Source of the DNA: CAISIP01 sp038326025
GTDB taxonomy: Bacteria > Pseudomonadota > Gammaproteobacteria > Burkholderiales > Burkholderiaceae_C
Reading direction: 5' to 3'
Assembly: GCA_038326025.1 (NCBI GenBank)
Contig: JBBQJP010000013.1
Location: 32,320-96,319 of the forward strand
Length of the DNA stretch: 64,000 bases
Part shown: in pieces, positions 25,274 through 34,392 of the stretch
Layout of the letters: every line of letters begins with the position of its first letter
How positions within the stretch are numbered: position 1 is the stretch's first letter
Translations under genes and position numbers: made by a program
The notes under the pieces: model-generated
Database searches by the model: none
The model's input: the letters and a program-made list of their open reading frames with translations, nothing else
Told to the model about the DNA's origin: nothing

Positions 25274-26250
25274 CAACCGCATCCGATCTCAAACCCATTC
25301 CCTGGAAGCTGCACCTGTCGGTGCTGGCAGTCGCGATCGCGTTCCCGTTCGTGTTCCCGTCCAGCTTCATGGTCAACTTCGGCGTGCTGGCCCTGTTCTA
25401 CGCCTTCATCGGCCAATCCTGGAACATCTCTGGAGGGTTTGCCGGCCAATTGTCATTCGGCCATGTCGCGTTTTTCGGTGTCGGAGCTTATGCGTCGACG
25501 ATTGTTCAGATGCGTTATGGAATATCACCCTGGCTGGGATTGCCGATCGCAGGCCTGGCCGGAGCATTCATCGGTGGCGTGATCGCGGTGCTGTCGTTCC
25601 GCGCTGGCCTCAAAGGCTCCTATTTCGCGCTGATCACGCTGGCCTTCGCCGAGGTGTTGCGCATCGTCAGCAACTCGATCGGCATCACGGGAGGCGGGCT
25701 GGGGTTGCTGATACCGATGGATATCGGCGCCGGGAACCTGCAGTTTGCCGACCGCAGCGGCTTTTACTTCCTGATCCTGGTGCTGGCCGCAGGCTCGGTG
25801 GTGCTGGCCGAGTGGATGCAGCGCTCGCGTTTCGGCGCGCAACTGGCCGCGATTCGCGAGAACGAAGACTCCGCCAAGGCGCTGGGTATCAACGTGTTTG
25901 CCGAGAAAGTCAAGGTGATGCTGATCTCGGGTGCCATCGGCGGCATCGGCGGCAGCTTTTTTGCCCAGTACTTCCTTTACATCGACCCATTGATTGCCTT
26001 CGGCACCGACAAATCGATCGAGATGCTGCTGGTGACCATGATCGGCGGTGCCGGCACGGTCTACGGTCCGCTGGTGGGCTCGCTGTTGCTGGCGCTGGTC
26101 AGCGACGTCACCCGTACGCTGACGCAGATCCAGGGCCTGTCGCTGGTGTTGTATGGCGCATTGCTGGTGATCATCATCGCCTTCCTGCCCAACGGCTTGA
26201 TTGACCTGTTCAGCCGCAAGCGTGGCCGTAAACCGGGGAGCCAGAAATGA
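25270..26250 (+). CDS. Branched-chain-type ABC transporter permease (LivM-like)
   Basis: This second pore subunit of the importer has 326 residues and 9-10 helices. It has the LivM segments GQSWNISGGFAGQLSFGHVAFFGVGAY and AIRENEDSAKALGINV, the latter being the cytoplasmic loop that meets the ATPase, and TMIGGAGTVYGPLVGS. It starts and ends with four-base overlaps, so it is translated in a chain with the LivH- and LivG-like subunits. Confidence 0.93.
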   Translation: MTTASDLKPIPWKLHLSVLAVAIAFPFVFPSSFMVNFGVLALFYAFIGQSWNISGGFAGQLSFGHVAFFGVGAYASTIVQMRYGISPWLGLPIAGLAGAFIGGVIAVLSFRAGLKGSYFALITLAFAEVLRIVSNSIGITGGGLGLLIPMDIGAGNLQFADRSGFYFLILVLAAGSVVLAEWMQRSRFGAQLAAIRENEDSAKALGINVFAEKVKVMLISGAIGGIGGSFFAQYFLYIDPLIAFGTDKSIEMLLVTMIGGAGTVYGPLVGSLLLALVSDVTRTLTQIQGLSLVLYGALLVIIIAFLPNGLIDLFSRKRGRKPGSQK

Positions 26251-27002
26251 TGTTGCAGGTAAAGAACCTGAGCAAGGTGTTCGGCGGCCTGCGGGCCGTT
26301 GATGATGCCAGTTTGCAGGTGGAGCAGGGCCGCATCGTGGCGCTAATCGGACCCAATGGCGCGGGCAAGACGACGTTGTTCGCATGTATCGCCGGCTTCC
26401 ATCCTGTCAGCGCGGGGCAAGTGCACTTCATGGGTCAGGACATCACCGGCTGGCCGGTGCACCGGATCTCGCGCGCCGGCATGGTACGTACGTTTCAGAT
26501 CACGCAGCCGTTCGCCAAGCTCACGGTGCACGAGAACATCGCTGTCGGCGCCTATCAACAGTTCCCCGACCGCCGCGAGGCCTGGGAACATGCACGTGCG
26601 GTGGCGCGCCAGGTCGGCATGGAGCCCTTGCTTGCGCAGCCGGCATCCGGCCTGACGGTCGCCGGGCGCAAGCGGCTGGAACTGGCGCGCGCATTGGCGA
26701 CCGGTCCGAAGCTGTTGCTGCTCGACGAGGTCATGGCAGGGCTCAATCCGACCGAGATCCTGGAGATCATCGCCATCATCCGGGCGATCCGCGACAGCGG
26801 CGTGACAGTGCTGCTGATCGAACACGTCATGCATGCGGTGATGAGCCTGTCGGATCAGATTTATGTGTTGTCGTACGGCAAGATCATTGCGCAGGGTGCG
26901 CCGCAAGAGGTGGTGAACAACCCGGCCGTGATCGAGGCCTATCTCGGTCGCGGCAAAGCCGACCCGGCAGCCCACAAACCGACGGAGGCGACCCATGCTT
27001 GA
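26247..27002 (+). CDS. Branched-chain-type ABC transporter ATPase (LivG-like)
   Basis: This is one of the two ATPases of the importer, 251 residues. Walker A is GPNGAGKTTL near residues 37-46; the signature is atypical, reading VAGRKRLELARAL where LSGGQ-type sequences are expected, which is common in LivG. Walker B is LLLLDEVMAGLN. The C-terminal tail GRGKADPAAHKPTEATHA is short and probably disordered. It overlaps the LivF-like gene by eight bases. Confidence 0.92.
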   Translation: MMLQVKNLSKVFGGLRAVDDASLQVEQGRIVALIGPNGAGKTTLFACIAGFHPVSAGQVHFMGQDITGWPVHRISRAGMVRTFQITQPFAKLTVHENIAVGAYQQFPDRREAWEHARAVARQVGMEPLLAQPASGLTVAGRKRLELARALATGPKLLLLDEVMAGLNPTEILEIIAIIRAIRDSGVTVLLIEHVMHAVMSLSDQIYVLSYGKIIAQGAPQEVVNNPAVIEAYLGRGKADPAAHKPTEATHA

Positions 27003-27696
27003 AGTACGCCAGCTGCATGCCGGCTACGGCAGCGTCGAGATCCTGCGCGGCATCGACCTCGATGTCGGCAAGGGCGAGATCGTCGCCGTGCTGGGCAGCA
27101 ACGGCGTCGGCAAGTCGACGCTGAACAACAACATCTCGGCCCTGTACAAGCCTTTCTCCGGATCAATCAAGTTCCAGGGCGAAGAACTGGTGGGGCTGAG
27201 CTCGAGCGAGATCGTCAAGCGTGGCGTGATCCACGTGCCCGAGGGTCGGCGCGTGTTTCCGAACCTGAACGTGCGCGAGAACCTGGAGACCGGCAGCCTG
27301 GTGCGCGGCCGCGCCCGGCGCGCCGACAACCTGGAGAAGGTAGTCACCATCTTCCCGCGCTTGAAAGAGCGATTCAGCCAGTCAGCGGGAACCTTGTCCG
27401 GCGGTGAGCAGCAGATGCTGGCGATCGGCCGCGGCCTGATGGCCGAGCCGGTCCTGCTGATCATGGACGAACCATCACTGGGTTTGTCGCCAATGCTGGT
27501 CGAGGAAATGTTCGCACTCGTCGTCAGGATGAACCGCGAGGGCCAGTCGATCCTGCTGATGGAGCAGAACGCGGTCCAGACGCTGGCGATTGCCCACCGG
27601 GGTTACATCATCGAGAACGGCGCTGTGGCAATGCAGGGCGCGGCGAGCGACCTGGCCAACGATCCAGACCTGCGCAAGAATTACCTGGGGCTGTAG
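26995..27696 (+). CDS. Branched-chain-type ABC transporter ATPase (LivF-like)
   Basis: This second ATPase of the importer has 233 residues. Walker A reads GSNGVGKSTL, the signature TLSGGEQQMLAIGRGL and Walker B VLLIMDEPSLGLSP. The LivF segment GVIHVPEGRRVFPNLNVREN is clear. Three bases separate its stop from the SDR gene, so transport and metabolism genes share one messenger. Confidence 0.93.
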   Translation: MLEVRQLHAGYGSVEILRGIDLDVGKGEIVAVLGSNGVGKSTLNNNISALYKPFSGSIKFQGEELVGLSSSEIVKRGVIHVPEGRRVFPNLNVRENLETGSLVRGRARRADNLEKVVTIFPRLKERFSQSAGTLSGGEQQMLAIGRGLMAEPVLLIMDEPSLGLSPMLVEEMFALVVRMNREGQSILLMEQNAVQTLAIAHRGYIIENGAVAMQGAASDLANDPDLRKNYLGL

Positions 27697-27699
27697 CTG

Positions 27700-28476
27700 A
27701 TGGACGCCAAGCCGATTGTGTTGCGTCAACCGGAGCTGGCGGGCCGGCGCTTGCTGGTCACTGGCGCCGGTTCCGGCATCGGCCTGGCCACGGCAGCGTT
27801 GTTGCAAGCGCACGGAGCCCGGTTGGCTGCCGTGGTGCAAGACGCGACGCAGGCTGCACTCGCCCGCGATGCGTTGCCTGGCGCCCTGGTGATGCAGCAG
27901 GACTTGCTCGATGAGGCCGGTTGTGTCACGTTGCCCGGGCGCGCAGCGGACGTGCTGGGCGGGCTCGATGGCCTGGCCTGTTGCGCCGGCATCTTTTTCA
28001 AGAAGGGCTCGGACGATACCAGCGCGCAGGAGTGGCGCCAGACACTGGAGCTCAACCTGACGTCGACTTTCCTGCTGACACGTGCGGCGATCGCGTGCAT
28101 GCGCCTGGACGGCGGCGCAGCGCAGGCCAGTGTGGTCGTGGTCACGAGCCAGATCGGTCTGGTCGGTCATCCGCGCGGCGCCGCGTATGCGGCCTCCAAG
28201 GCCGGTCTCAATGGCATGGTCAAGTCGCTGGCGCTGGAATGGGCACCGCAGGGCATCCGCGTCAATGCGGTCGGCCCAGGTCCGGTGCGCACCGCGATGG
28301 TGGCGGCCGTCACTGCCGATCCGGTGGCGCTGGCCGCAATGGAGCAGAGCATTCCGATGGGCCGGCTCGGCGAGCCCAACGAGATCGCAGAGCTGGTCAG
28401 TTTCCTGTTGTCCAGCCGCGCGGCGTTCATCACCGGGCAGGTGATCTGTGCCGACGGAGGGTTCACGGCGCAATGA
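27700..28476 (+). CDS. Short-chain dehydrogenase/reductase
   Basis: This 258-residue classical SDR oxidises or reduces a hydroxyl/keto group with NAD(P). The cofactor motif TGAGSGIG is near residue 20, CCAGIF replaces the usual NNAG segment, and the catalytic YAASK (Tyr and Lys) follows VTSQIG, with the conserved PG-turn NAVGPGPVRTAM. The C terminus FITGQVICADGGFT is family-typical. It overlaps the DUF4387 gene by four bases. The specific alcohol or ketone is unknown. Confidence 0.9.
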   Translation: MDAKPIVLRQPELAGRRLLVTGAGSGIGLATAALLQAHGARLAAVVQDATQAALARDALPGALVMQQDLLDEAGCVTLPGRAADVLGGLDGLACCAGIFFKKGSDDTSAQEWRQTLELNLTSTFLLTRAAIACMRLDGGAAQASVVVVTSQIGLVGHPRGAAYAASKAGLNGMVKSLALEWAPQGIRVNAVGPGPVRTAMVAAVTADPVALAAMEQSIPMGRLGEPNEIAELVSFLLSSRAAFITGQVICADGGFTAQ

Positions 28477-28799
28477 CTGGCACAAGCTCATCCTTGCGAA
28501 CGCTGGCCACTCTGGCAGACGTGATTCGCAGCAAGAACGCCGGCCCCACGCAACTGACCATTGACGTGTTCCTGTCGGATGCTGCCGGCTACGCGCTTGC
28601 CGCCAACAGCCCGGCCTTGTCCTGCGCTGCGGTGGCAGCGCGCTACGGCCTGCCGGCACAACAGGTGCAGCGTCACCTGCTTGCCGACATCCGTGCCATC
28701 AAGTACGTGTTGCCCCGTGCGATCGTGGCCGGCAGCCCCGGCGACGGTGACGTCTATGGCGCGCAGCAGCACGGGCCCATGCTGGACATCGTGTTATGA
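28473..28799 (+). CDS. DUF4387 domain-containing protein
   Basis: This 108-residue protein begins TLADVIRSKNAGPTQLTIDVF, the usual DUF4387 N terminus, and ends with GDGDVYGAQQHGPMLDI. The family has no known biochemical function but occurs next to, or fused with, AtuA-like (DUF1446) proteins, as here. The start is set by an ATGA overlap with the SDR stop. I take it as the small partner subunit of the AtuA-like protein encoded 55 bases downstream (inference). Confidence 0.85.
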   Translation: MTGTSSSLRTLATLADVIRSKNAGPTQLTIDVFLSDAAGYALAANSPALSCAAVAARYGLPAQQVQRHLLADIRAIKYVLPRAIVAGSPGDGDVYGAQQHGPMLDIVL

Positions 28800-28854
28800 G
28801 CCGCCGGGCCGTTCCCAAGGCGAGTTCCGCAGTGCGCAGCGCGGAGGTACACCC

Positions 28855-30252
28855 GTGAATGCAACCGCACGCTTGTTGCGATCCCACCGCCCCGGTGATG
28901 AACCGCTGCGCGTATTGTCTGCATCCGGCCAGCTGGGTTACGGCATTCCCGAGGAATCCTTTCGCCGTGGCATGGCGCGCGACCCCCATGTCATCGGCTG
29001 CGACATGGGTTCGATCGACCCGGGCCCGTATTACCTGGGCGCCGGCGTCATGGCCGCGCCCGAGTCCATGGTCGAACGTGACCTCGAACTGGTCCTGTGC
29101 GCTGCGCGCGAGGCCGACGTTCCGCTGATCATCGGCAGTGCGGGCACGGCGGGCGCTGGCGTGCATCTGGATGCGACGCTGGCGATCGTAAGGCGCATCG
29201 TCGCGCGACGCGGCCTGCGCCTGCGCCTGGTGACGATTCGCAGTGACATTGCAGCCGCGCAGGTGGTTGCGGCGCAGCAGGCGGGCCGGCTCGATCCGAT
29301 GGGTGCCATCGACCTGCCGTCACCCGATGCCATCGAGGCCTGCAGCCATATCGTCGGCCAGTGCGGCATGGAAAGCTTCGAGCGCGCCATGGCGCTGGAC
29401 CCGGATGTCGTGATTGCCGGGCGCGCCTGTGATACCGCGATATTTGCGACGCTGCCGGCCATGCTCGGTTATCCGGCCGGCCTGTGCCTGCACATGGCCA
29501 AGATCATCGAATGCACCTCCTTGTGTTGCCGCCCCGGTGGACGCGACGCGATGCTGGCCGAGTTGACGCCGGCGTTTTTCACGCTCGAGAGCATGAATCC
29601 TCAGGCGCATGCCACGCCGGCCTCGGTCGCTGCCCACGCCTTGTATGAACAGGCCGATCCGCTGCAGGTCGAGGAGCCAGGCGGCAGCCTGATGTTGCAC
29701 GACGCCTGGTACGAGGCACTGGATACACATCGCACGCGTGTCGGTGGTGCCCGGTTCGTGCCACGCGACAAGCCGAGCCTGAAGATCGAGGGCGCCAGCT
29801 GGCTGGGTGAACGTGTGGTGTTGCTGGCCGGTATTGCCGACCCGGTGTTGCTGCGCGTTTTGCCGCAGGTCCTGTCGGATGTCGAGTCGCGCGTACGAAC
29901 CCTGGTTCCGGGTGACTGGCAGCTGTTTCCCCATATCTACGGGCGGGGCGCCATAAGGCCGCTGGCGCCCGCGCTGCAGGCGACACACGAGGCAGGTCTG
30001 GTGCTCGAATTCATCGCGCCGCAAGCAGCGCTGGCGCGCACCGCGGCCGGTGTTTTCAAGCAGAACCTGCTGCACCATGCTTATCCGGGCCGGATCGCGA
30101 CAGGTGGCAATCTGGCGTTTGCGTTCACGCCCAGCGAAATCGATGCGCAGTCGGCTTATCGCTTCGTGCTCTACCACGTGATGCGCGACGCGCCATTGGA
30201 TATGCTCTTCCCGGTAACGGCGACCGACCTGGATGGCCGAACCCTGCATTGA
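28855..30252 (+). CDS. AtuA-like (DUF1446) protein
   Basis: This 465-residue protein is of the acyclic terpene utilisation AtuA family. Family segments are VLSASGQLGYGIPEESF, IGCDMGSIDPGPYYLGAG, IIGSAGTAGAGVHLD, VIAGRACDTAIF and HMAKIIECTSLCC. The GTG start is supported by GGAGG at the ideal distance; no ATG fits as well. AtuA proteins are required for citronellol-type catabolism in Pseudomonas but their reaction is not defined, and most homologues lie in unrelated catabolic clusters with DUF4387. A hydrolase or hydratase role on an acyl intermediate is only a guess. Confidence 0.85.
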   Translation: MNATARLLRSHRPGDEPLRVLSASGQLGYGIPEESFRRGMARDPHVIGCDMGSIDPGPYYLGAGVMAAPESMVERDLELVLCAAREADVPLIIGSAGTAGAGVHLDATLAIVRRIVARRGLRLRLVTIRSDIAAAQVVAAQQAGRLDPMGAIDLPSPDAIEACSHIVGQCGMESFERAMALDPDVVIAGRACDTAIFATLPAMLGYPAGLCLHMAKIIECTSLCCRPGGRDAMLAELTPAFFTLESMNPQAHATPASVAAHALYEQADPLQVEEPGGSLMLHDAWYEALDTHRTRVGGARFVPRDKPSLKIEGASWLGERVVLLAGIADPVLLRVLPQVLSDVESRVRTLVPGDWQLFPHIYGRGAIRPLAPALQATHEAGLVLEFIAPQAALARTAAGVFKQNLLHHAYPGRIATGGNLAFAFTPSEIDAQSAYRFVLYHVMRDAPLDMLFPVTATDLDGRTLH

Positions 30253-30261
30253 AGACCCACC

Positions 30262-31056
30262 ATGGCCACCGTTTTACCCCTTCCCAAGTACCACCAGATC
30301 TACCTGGTGCTGCGCGAACAACTGCATGAAGGGCGATTTGCCCAGGGACTGCCGTCCGAAATGGAGTTGAGCAAGGAGTTCGGCGCCGGACGCGTCACCG
30401 TGCGCCGGGCGCTCGAACAATTGTCCAACGAAGGCCTGATCACCCGCCGCGCCGGACGCGGAACCCATCCGGCGCCGGTTGAAGCAGTCCCGCCCGGTGG
30501 TGGCGCCCAGGGCGTGCGGCGACGCGGTAAAAAAGGCATGAGCGGACTGCTGGAGAACATTGTCAGCATGAGCCTGCGCACCTCGGTGAAGGTGATCGAG
30601 GTGCGCACCATCCACGCCTCGCACAGCGTGGCCGACGCTTTGCAGATACCGTTCGGTTCCCTGGTGCAGAAGGCGGTGCGCAGGCGCAGCTCCAAGCTCG
30701 GCCCGGTGTCCCATATCACCACCTATGTGCCCGACGAACTGGCGCAGCGTTTCGGACGCAAGGATCTGCTGCGCAAACCGATCCTGCGTTTGATCGAGGA
30801 ATCGGGTGTCGAAATGGGGCGTGCACATCAGACGGTGTCGGCACGACAGGCGGATGGCGCGGTCGCCCGCGAACTGGAGGTGGCCGTCGGCACGGCCTTG
30901 TTGGCGGTGAACCGCATCGTGTTCGATGTGAACGATCGGCCGGTGCAATGGTTGCACGGGCTGTATAGACCGGACCGATACGAATACCAGATGGATGTGA
31001 CGCAAGTCGGCAGTGTCGACGCGCGTATTTCGGTCAAGGAGAGCCTGTCGGAATGA
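30262..31056 (+). CDS. GntR-family regulator with UTRA domain (HutC subfamily)
   Basis: The 264-residue protein has an N-terminal winged helix (YHQIYLVLREQLHEGRF, SEMELSKEFGAGRVTVRRALEQL, wing ITRRAGRGTHPAP) and a UTRA effector domain from about residue 115. It is the only regulator encoded inside the 12-35 kb catabolic region, so it is the best candidate for the protein that binds the two ATTGTYC inverted repeats. HutC-type proteins are usually repressors released by a pathway metabolite, often a carboxylate. The gene sits mid-operon, nine bases after the AtuA-like gene. Confidence 0.9.
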   Translation: MATVLPLPKYHQIYLVLREQLHEGRFAQGLPSEMELSKEFGAGRVTVRRALEQLSNEGLITRRAGRGTHPAPVEAVPPGGGAQGVRRRGKKGMSGLLENIVSMSLRTSVKVIEVRTIHASHSVADALQIPFGSLVQKAVRRRSSKLGPVSHITTYVPDELAQRFGRKDLLRKPILRLIEESGVEMGRAHQTVSARQADGAVARELEVAVGTALLAVNRIVFDVNDRPVQWLHGLYRPDRYEYQMDVTQVGSVDARISVKESLSE

Positions 31057-31102
31057 ATGAATACCACGCGCATCCGCGCGCCGATGAATCCTCGAGGATG
31101 TC

Positions 31103-32380
31103 ATGATGCAAGCACAAGCCCCCCCGCGCACACTGGCGCAAAAACTGATCGCCCGGGCCGCCGGGCGGCCCCACGTCGACCTCGGCGAGATCGTCAACTG
31201 CAAGGTCGACCTGGCCATGTTCCACGACTCGTCAGGGCCGCGTCGCCTCAAGCCAATGCTAGAGGAACTGGGCGCGACAATCTGGGACAAGTCCAAAGTG
31301 GTGCTGGTGATGGACCACTACGTGCCCGAACAGGACGACGAGTCCCGACGTATCGTGCGTATCGCACGCGACTGGGCGCGCGAGCAGGATCTGCCACATG
31401 TCTACGACAGCATCGGCATCTGCCATGTGGTCCTGCCGCAGAAGGGGCATATCCGACCGGGCATGTTCTGTGTCGGCGGCGACTCGCATTCGCCCACCGG
31501 CGGCGCCTTTGGTGCCTACATGTTCGGCATCGGTGCCACCGAGATGCTCGGTGTTGTCGTCACCGGCCAATTGTGGGTGCGCGTGCCGCAGACGCTGCGC
31601 ATGGTGTGGAACAACCGACTCCCGGACGGACTCACCGCCAAGGACATGGTGCTGCACATGGTCGGGCGTTTCGGTATGAATGGCGGCCAGTACCAGGCCG
31701 TGGAATTTTGCGGCGCGGCGGTGCAGGCCTTGTCGATGCAGGAGCGCATGACCATGTCCAACATGAGCGCCGAGATGGGGGCTCAGGTCGGACTGATCGC
31801 ACCAGACGAGACCACCCGGGCCTGGCTGGCCGAACGCGGCGTTGCCGTGGGCGACCTGTCTGACCTGTGCACCGACCCGGGTGCGACTACGGTGGACCAT
31901 GTCTTTGACGCCGCAAGCTTGTCACCGCAGGTGGCTGCGCCTCATAGCCCGGCCAATACCCGTGGCGTGGAATCGTTTGCCGACGTGGCGGTGCAGGTCG
32001 CGTATATCGGTGCCTGTACCGGGGCCAAGCTCGACGACCTGCGCGCAGCAGCCCAGGTGCTGCGCGGGCACACGGTGGCCCCTGGCCTGCGCCTGATGGT
32101 GGCGCCCGCCAGCATGCATGATCAGCAGGAGGCCGAGCAGGAGGGTGTGATGGGTGTGCTGCGCGATGCCGGTGCCGAAGTCTTGCCCACAGCCTGCGGT
32201 GCCTGTTCCGGTTATGGCGGCAGCATACCGGACGGCGCCAATGTCATCGCCACCACAGCGCGCAATTTCAAGGGACGCATGGGCTCGGCTACCGCGCAGG
32301 TCTACCTTGCCTCGCCGTATACGGTGGCCGCGTCCGCCTTGCGCGGGCGCATCAGCGACCCGCGGGAGGTGCTGCAATGA
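31103..32380 (+). CDS. Aconitase-superfamily hydro-lyase large subunit (LeuC-like)
   Basis: This 425-residue large subunit of a [4Fe-4S] hydro-lyase shows iron-sulfur ligand cysteines in IGACTGAK and in CGACSGYGG near the C terminus. VVLVMDHYVPEQD, GGDSHSPTGGAFGAYMFGIGATE and CSGYGGSIPDGANVIATTARNFKGRMGS match the LeuC/homoaconitase/dimethylmaleate hydratase group. It is shorter than LeuC of leucine synthesis (about 470), as in archaeal-type and catabolic members. With the small subunit it should add or remove water on a substituted maleate or malate. It overlaps the small-subunit gene by four bases. Confidence 0.9.
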   Translation: MMQAQAPPRTLAQKLIARAAGRPHVDLGEIVNCKVDLAMFHDSSGPRRLKPMLEELGATIWDKSKVVLVMDHYVPEQDDESRRIVRIARDWAREQDLPHVYDSIGICHVVLPQKGHIRPGMFCVGGDSHSPTGGAFGAYMFGIGATEMLGVVVTGQLWVRVPQTLRMVWNNRLPDGLTAKDMVLHMVGRFGMNGGQYQAVEFCGAAVQALSMQERMTMSNMSAEMGAQVGLIAPDETTRAWLAERGVAVGDLSDLCTDPGATTVDHVFDAASLSPQVAAPHSPANTRGVESFADVAVQVAYIGACTGAKLDDLRAAAQVLRGHTVAPGLRLMVAPASMHDQQEAEQEGVMGVLRDAGAEVLPTACGACSGYGGSIPDGANVIATTARNFKGRMGSATAQVYLASPYTVAASALRGRISDPREVLQ

Positions 32381-32889
32381 ATGCGGGTCAAGCGCCGCAG
32401 GCGCAGTCGCACCGGGTCTGGAAATTCGGTGACGACATCGACACCGACGTGCTGGCGCCCGGCGCCTATATGAAACTGGGCATCGACGGCATTGCGCCGC
32501 ACTGCCTCGAATCCGTGCGGCCCGAGTTCGCCGCGTCGGTGCGACCGGGTGATGTGCTGGTGGCCGGGGCCAACTTCGGCATCGGATCCTCACGCGAGCA
32601 AGCGGCGGCGGCGCTGGTGTTTCTGGGTGTACGCGCGGTAATCGCGCCGTCGTACAGCGGTCTGTATTTCCGCAACGCATTTAACCTCGGTCTGCTGCTG
32701 CTGACCTGCCCACGCGCCGGCGAACTGATCGACGGCGAAGCCATCAGACTCGATCTGCAGGCGCTGACGGTCACCAGCGCCGCTGGCGTGGTGCTGCCGT
32801 GCGAGCCGATTCCCGACTTCCTGTTGGGCATGGTCGCAGCGGGTGGATTGCTGAACCAGTTGCGCCAGCGGATGGGACGCAGCGCATGA
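32377..32889 (+). CDS. Aconitase-superfamily hydro-lyase small subunit (LeuD-like)
   Basis: This 170-residue small subunit forms the swivel domain that carries substrate-selecting residues. It contains KFGDDIDTDVLAPGAYMKL and AGANFGIGSSREQAAAALVFLGVRAVIAPSYSGLYFRNAFN, both diagnostic of LeuD/DmdB-like proteins. It is the obligate partner of the preceding large subunit. The location in a catabolic operon with an isocitrate-lyase-type enzyme argues against leucine biosynthesis. Confidence 0.92.
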   Translation: MNAGQAPQAQSHRVWKFGDDIDTDVLAPGAYMKLGIDGIAPHCLESVRPEFAASVRPGDVLVAGANFGIGSSREQAAAALVFLGVRAVIAPSYSGLYFRNAFNLGLLLLTCPRAGELIDGEAIRLDLQALTVTSAAGVVLPCEPIPDFLLGMVAAGGLLNQLRQRMGRSA

Positions 32890-32916
32890 TGATTCGTCCG
32901 ATTCGCGAACCAATGT

Positions 32917-32942
32917 CCCGGTCCTTCACGCAAGGGTCCGGG
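32917..32942 (+). promoter_or_regulatory. Intergenic stem-loop
   Basis: CCCGG.CCTT and AAGG..CCGGG can pair around CACGC in the 85-base gap between the LeuD-like and FAD dehydrogenase genes. There is no T run. It may modulate messenger stability inside the operon. Confidence 0.35.
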
Positions 32943-32974
32943 CTTGTCCCAATCCATCTTTCAGGAGCCTGTCG

Positions 32975-34366
32975 ATGATGTCCCCGAGCATCGAGCGTAG
33001 TGAACTGCCCGCGGATACCGCACATGTGCCGGTCGTGATCGTCGGCGCCGGCGCCTGCGGTCTGACGGCTGCGATCGGTCTGCGCGCGCGCGGTGTCGAA
33101 TGTGTGCTGCTCGAACGCGATGCACAACCCAGCGGCTCGACGGCCTTGTCGTCCGGCTTCATCCCGGCGGCCGAAACGCGATTGCAGCGCGCATTGGGTA
33201 TTGCCGATTCGCGTGAGACCTTTGCCCAGGATGTGCAGGCCAAGGCGCATGGTGATGCGGCGCAGCATCTGGTCGACGCGTATACCGGCGCGGTGGCGCA
33301 GGCCATCGACGCGCTGGAAGAGCAGGGCATTGTGTTCGAGGTGCTGGATGGTTTCCTGTATCCGGGCCACCGGGCGCGGCGCATGCATGCCGTGCCCGAG
33401 CGCACCGGTGCAGCCCTGATGGCCAGTCTGGAGCGCACCGCGCTCAGGGCAGGCGCCGACATCCTGACCGACGCAGTGGTGCGCGTGTTGTACCTGGATG
33501 CCGACGACCGTGTCCGGGGTGTCGGATACACGCGACCCGACGGCACGCTGGAGCAACTGCGTTGCGACGTGTTGCTGCTGGCTTGCAACGGCTTTGGTGG
33601 TAATCCGGAAATGGTGCGCGAGTTGTTGCCCGAGATGGGCGAGGCGACGTTCGGCGGGCATGTCGGCAACGACGGCAGCGCGATCCGGTGGGCGCGCCAG
33701 ATCGACGCCAGGTTGGCCGACCTCGGGGGTTACCAGGGCCACGGGTCGTGGGCCACGCCGCAAGGTGCGCTGATGAGCTGGGCCATCATGATGCAGGGCG
33801 GGGTGCAGATCAATTCCCTGGGCCGGCGTTTCCATGACGAAACCCTGGGCTACTCCGAGGCAGCGGTGTTTGTGCTGGCCCAGCCCGGTGGTGTCGCCTG
33901 GAACGTGTTTGACGCGCCCTTGCTGGAACTGGCGCGCGGCTTCCCCGATTTTGTCGAACTGGAGAAAACCGGTGCCGTCAAGACAGCCCGCGACGAGGAA
34001 ACATTGGCGCAGCTGATCGGTTGCGAGGTGCCGGTGTTGCGCGATACGCTGGCAGTCGTGGCGCCGGGCAAAGCGGACGCGCTGGGACGCAGCTTTGCGC
34101 GTGTGCTGCAGCCGCCTTTTCATGCGGTGAAGGTCACCGGCGCGTTGTTCCACACGCAAGGCGGCCTGGACATCGACGCCGACTGTCGCGTGCTGCACAC
34201 ATCCGGCGCGTCTTTTGCGAACCTGCTGGCCGCCGGTGGCGCTGCCCGCGGTGTGTCCGGCAACGCGGTCTGGGGCTACCTGTCCGGCAACGGACTGCTC
34301 AGTGCGGTGGGCGGCGGCTGGATCGCGGCCCGCACCGCCGTCGACACGCTGGCGCCCGCCGCATGA
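32975..34366 (+). CDS. FAD-dependent dehydrogenase, fumarate reductase/tricarballylate dehydrogenase type
   Basis: This 463-residue flavoprotein has the N-terminal FAD motif VIVGAGACGLTAAIGLRARG and a C-terminal FAD segment FANLLAAGGAARGVSGNAVWGYLSGNGLL. HTQGGLDIDADCRVLHTSG is the family pattern of the FAD_binding_2 group (fumarate reductase, ketosteroid and tricarballylate dehydrogenases). These enzymes introduce or reduce a C=C bond next to a carboxylate or ketone. No signal peptide or haem motif is seen, so it is cytosolic. An AGGAG ribosome-binding site precedes the ATG. Desaturation of an alkylsuccinate-like diacid to the maleate or fumarate form fits the neighbours (inference). Confidence 0.88.
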   Translation: MMSPSIERSELPADTAHVPVVIVGAGACGLTAAIGLRARGVECVLLERDAQPSGSTALSSGFIPAAETRLQRALGIADSRETFAQDVQAKAHGDAAQHLVDAYTGAVAQAIDALEEQGIVFEVLDGFLYPGHRARRMHAVPERTGAALMASLERTALRAGADILTDAVVRVLYLDADDRVRGVGYTRPDGTLEQLRCDVLLLACNGFGGNPEMVRELLPEMGEATFGGHVGNDGSAIRWARQIDARLADLGGYQGHGSWATPQGALMSWAIMMQGGVQINSLGRRFHDETLGYSEAAVFVLAQPGGVAWNVFDAPLLELARGFPDFVELEKTGAVKTARDEETLAQLIGCEVPVLRDTLAVVAPGKADALGRSFARVLQPPFHAVKVTGALFHTQGGLDIDADCRVLHTSGASFANLLAAGGAARGVSGNAVWGYLSGNGLLSAVGGGWIAARTAVDTLAPAA

Positions 34367-34392
34367 TGAATCCATTGAAAGGAATTACCGAC

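Noticed and set aside
31103..32889. Leucine biosynthesis leuCD
   Set aside because: There is no leuA or leuB nearby, and the genes sit in a catabolic operon with a KRCGH lyase and an importer, so I call them LeuCD-like only.
32771..34375. Long open frame antisense to the FAD dehydrogenase gene
   Set aside because: The translation is rich in Arg, His and Gln with no domain, typical of a shadow frame in GC-rich coding DNA; similar antisense frames over the TctE and Amr genes were dropped for the same reason.
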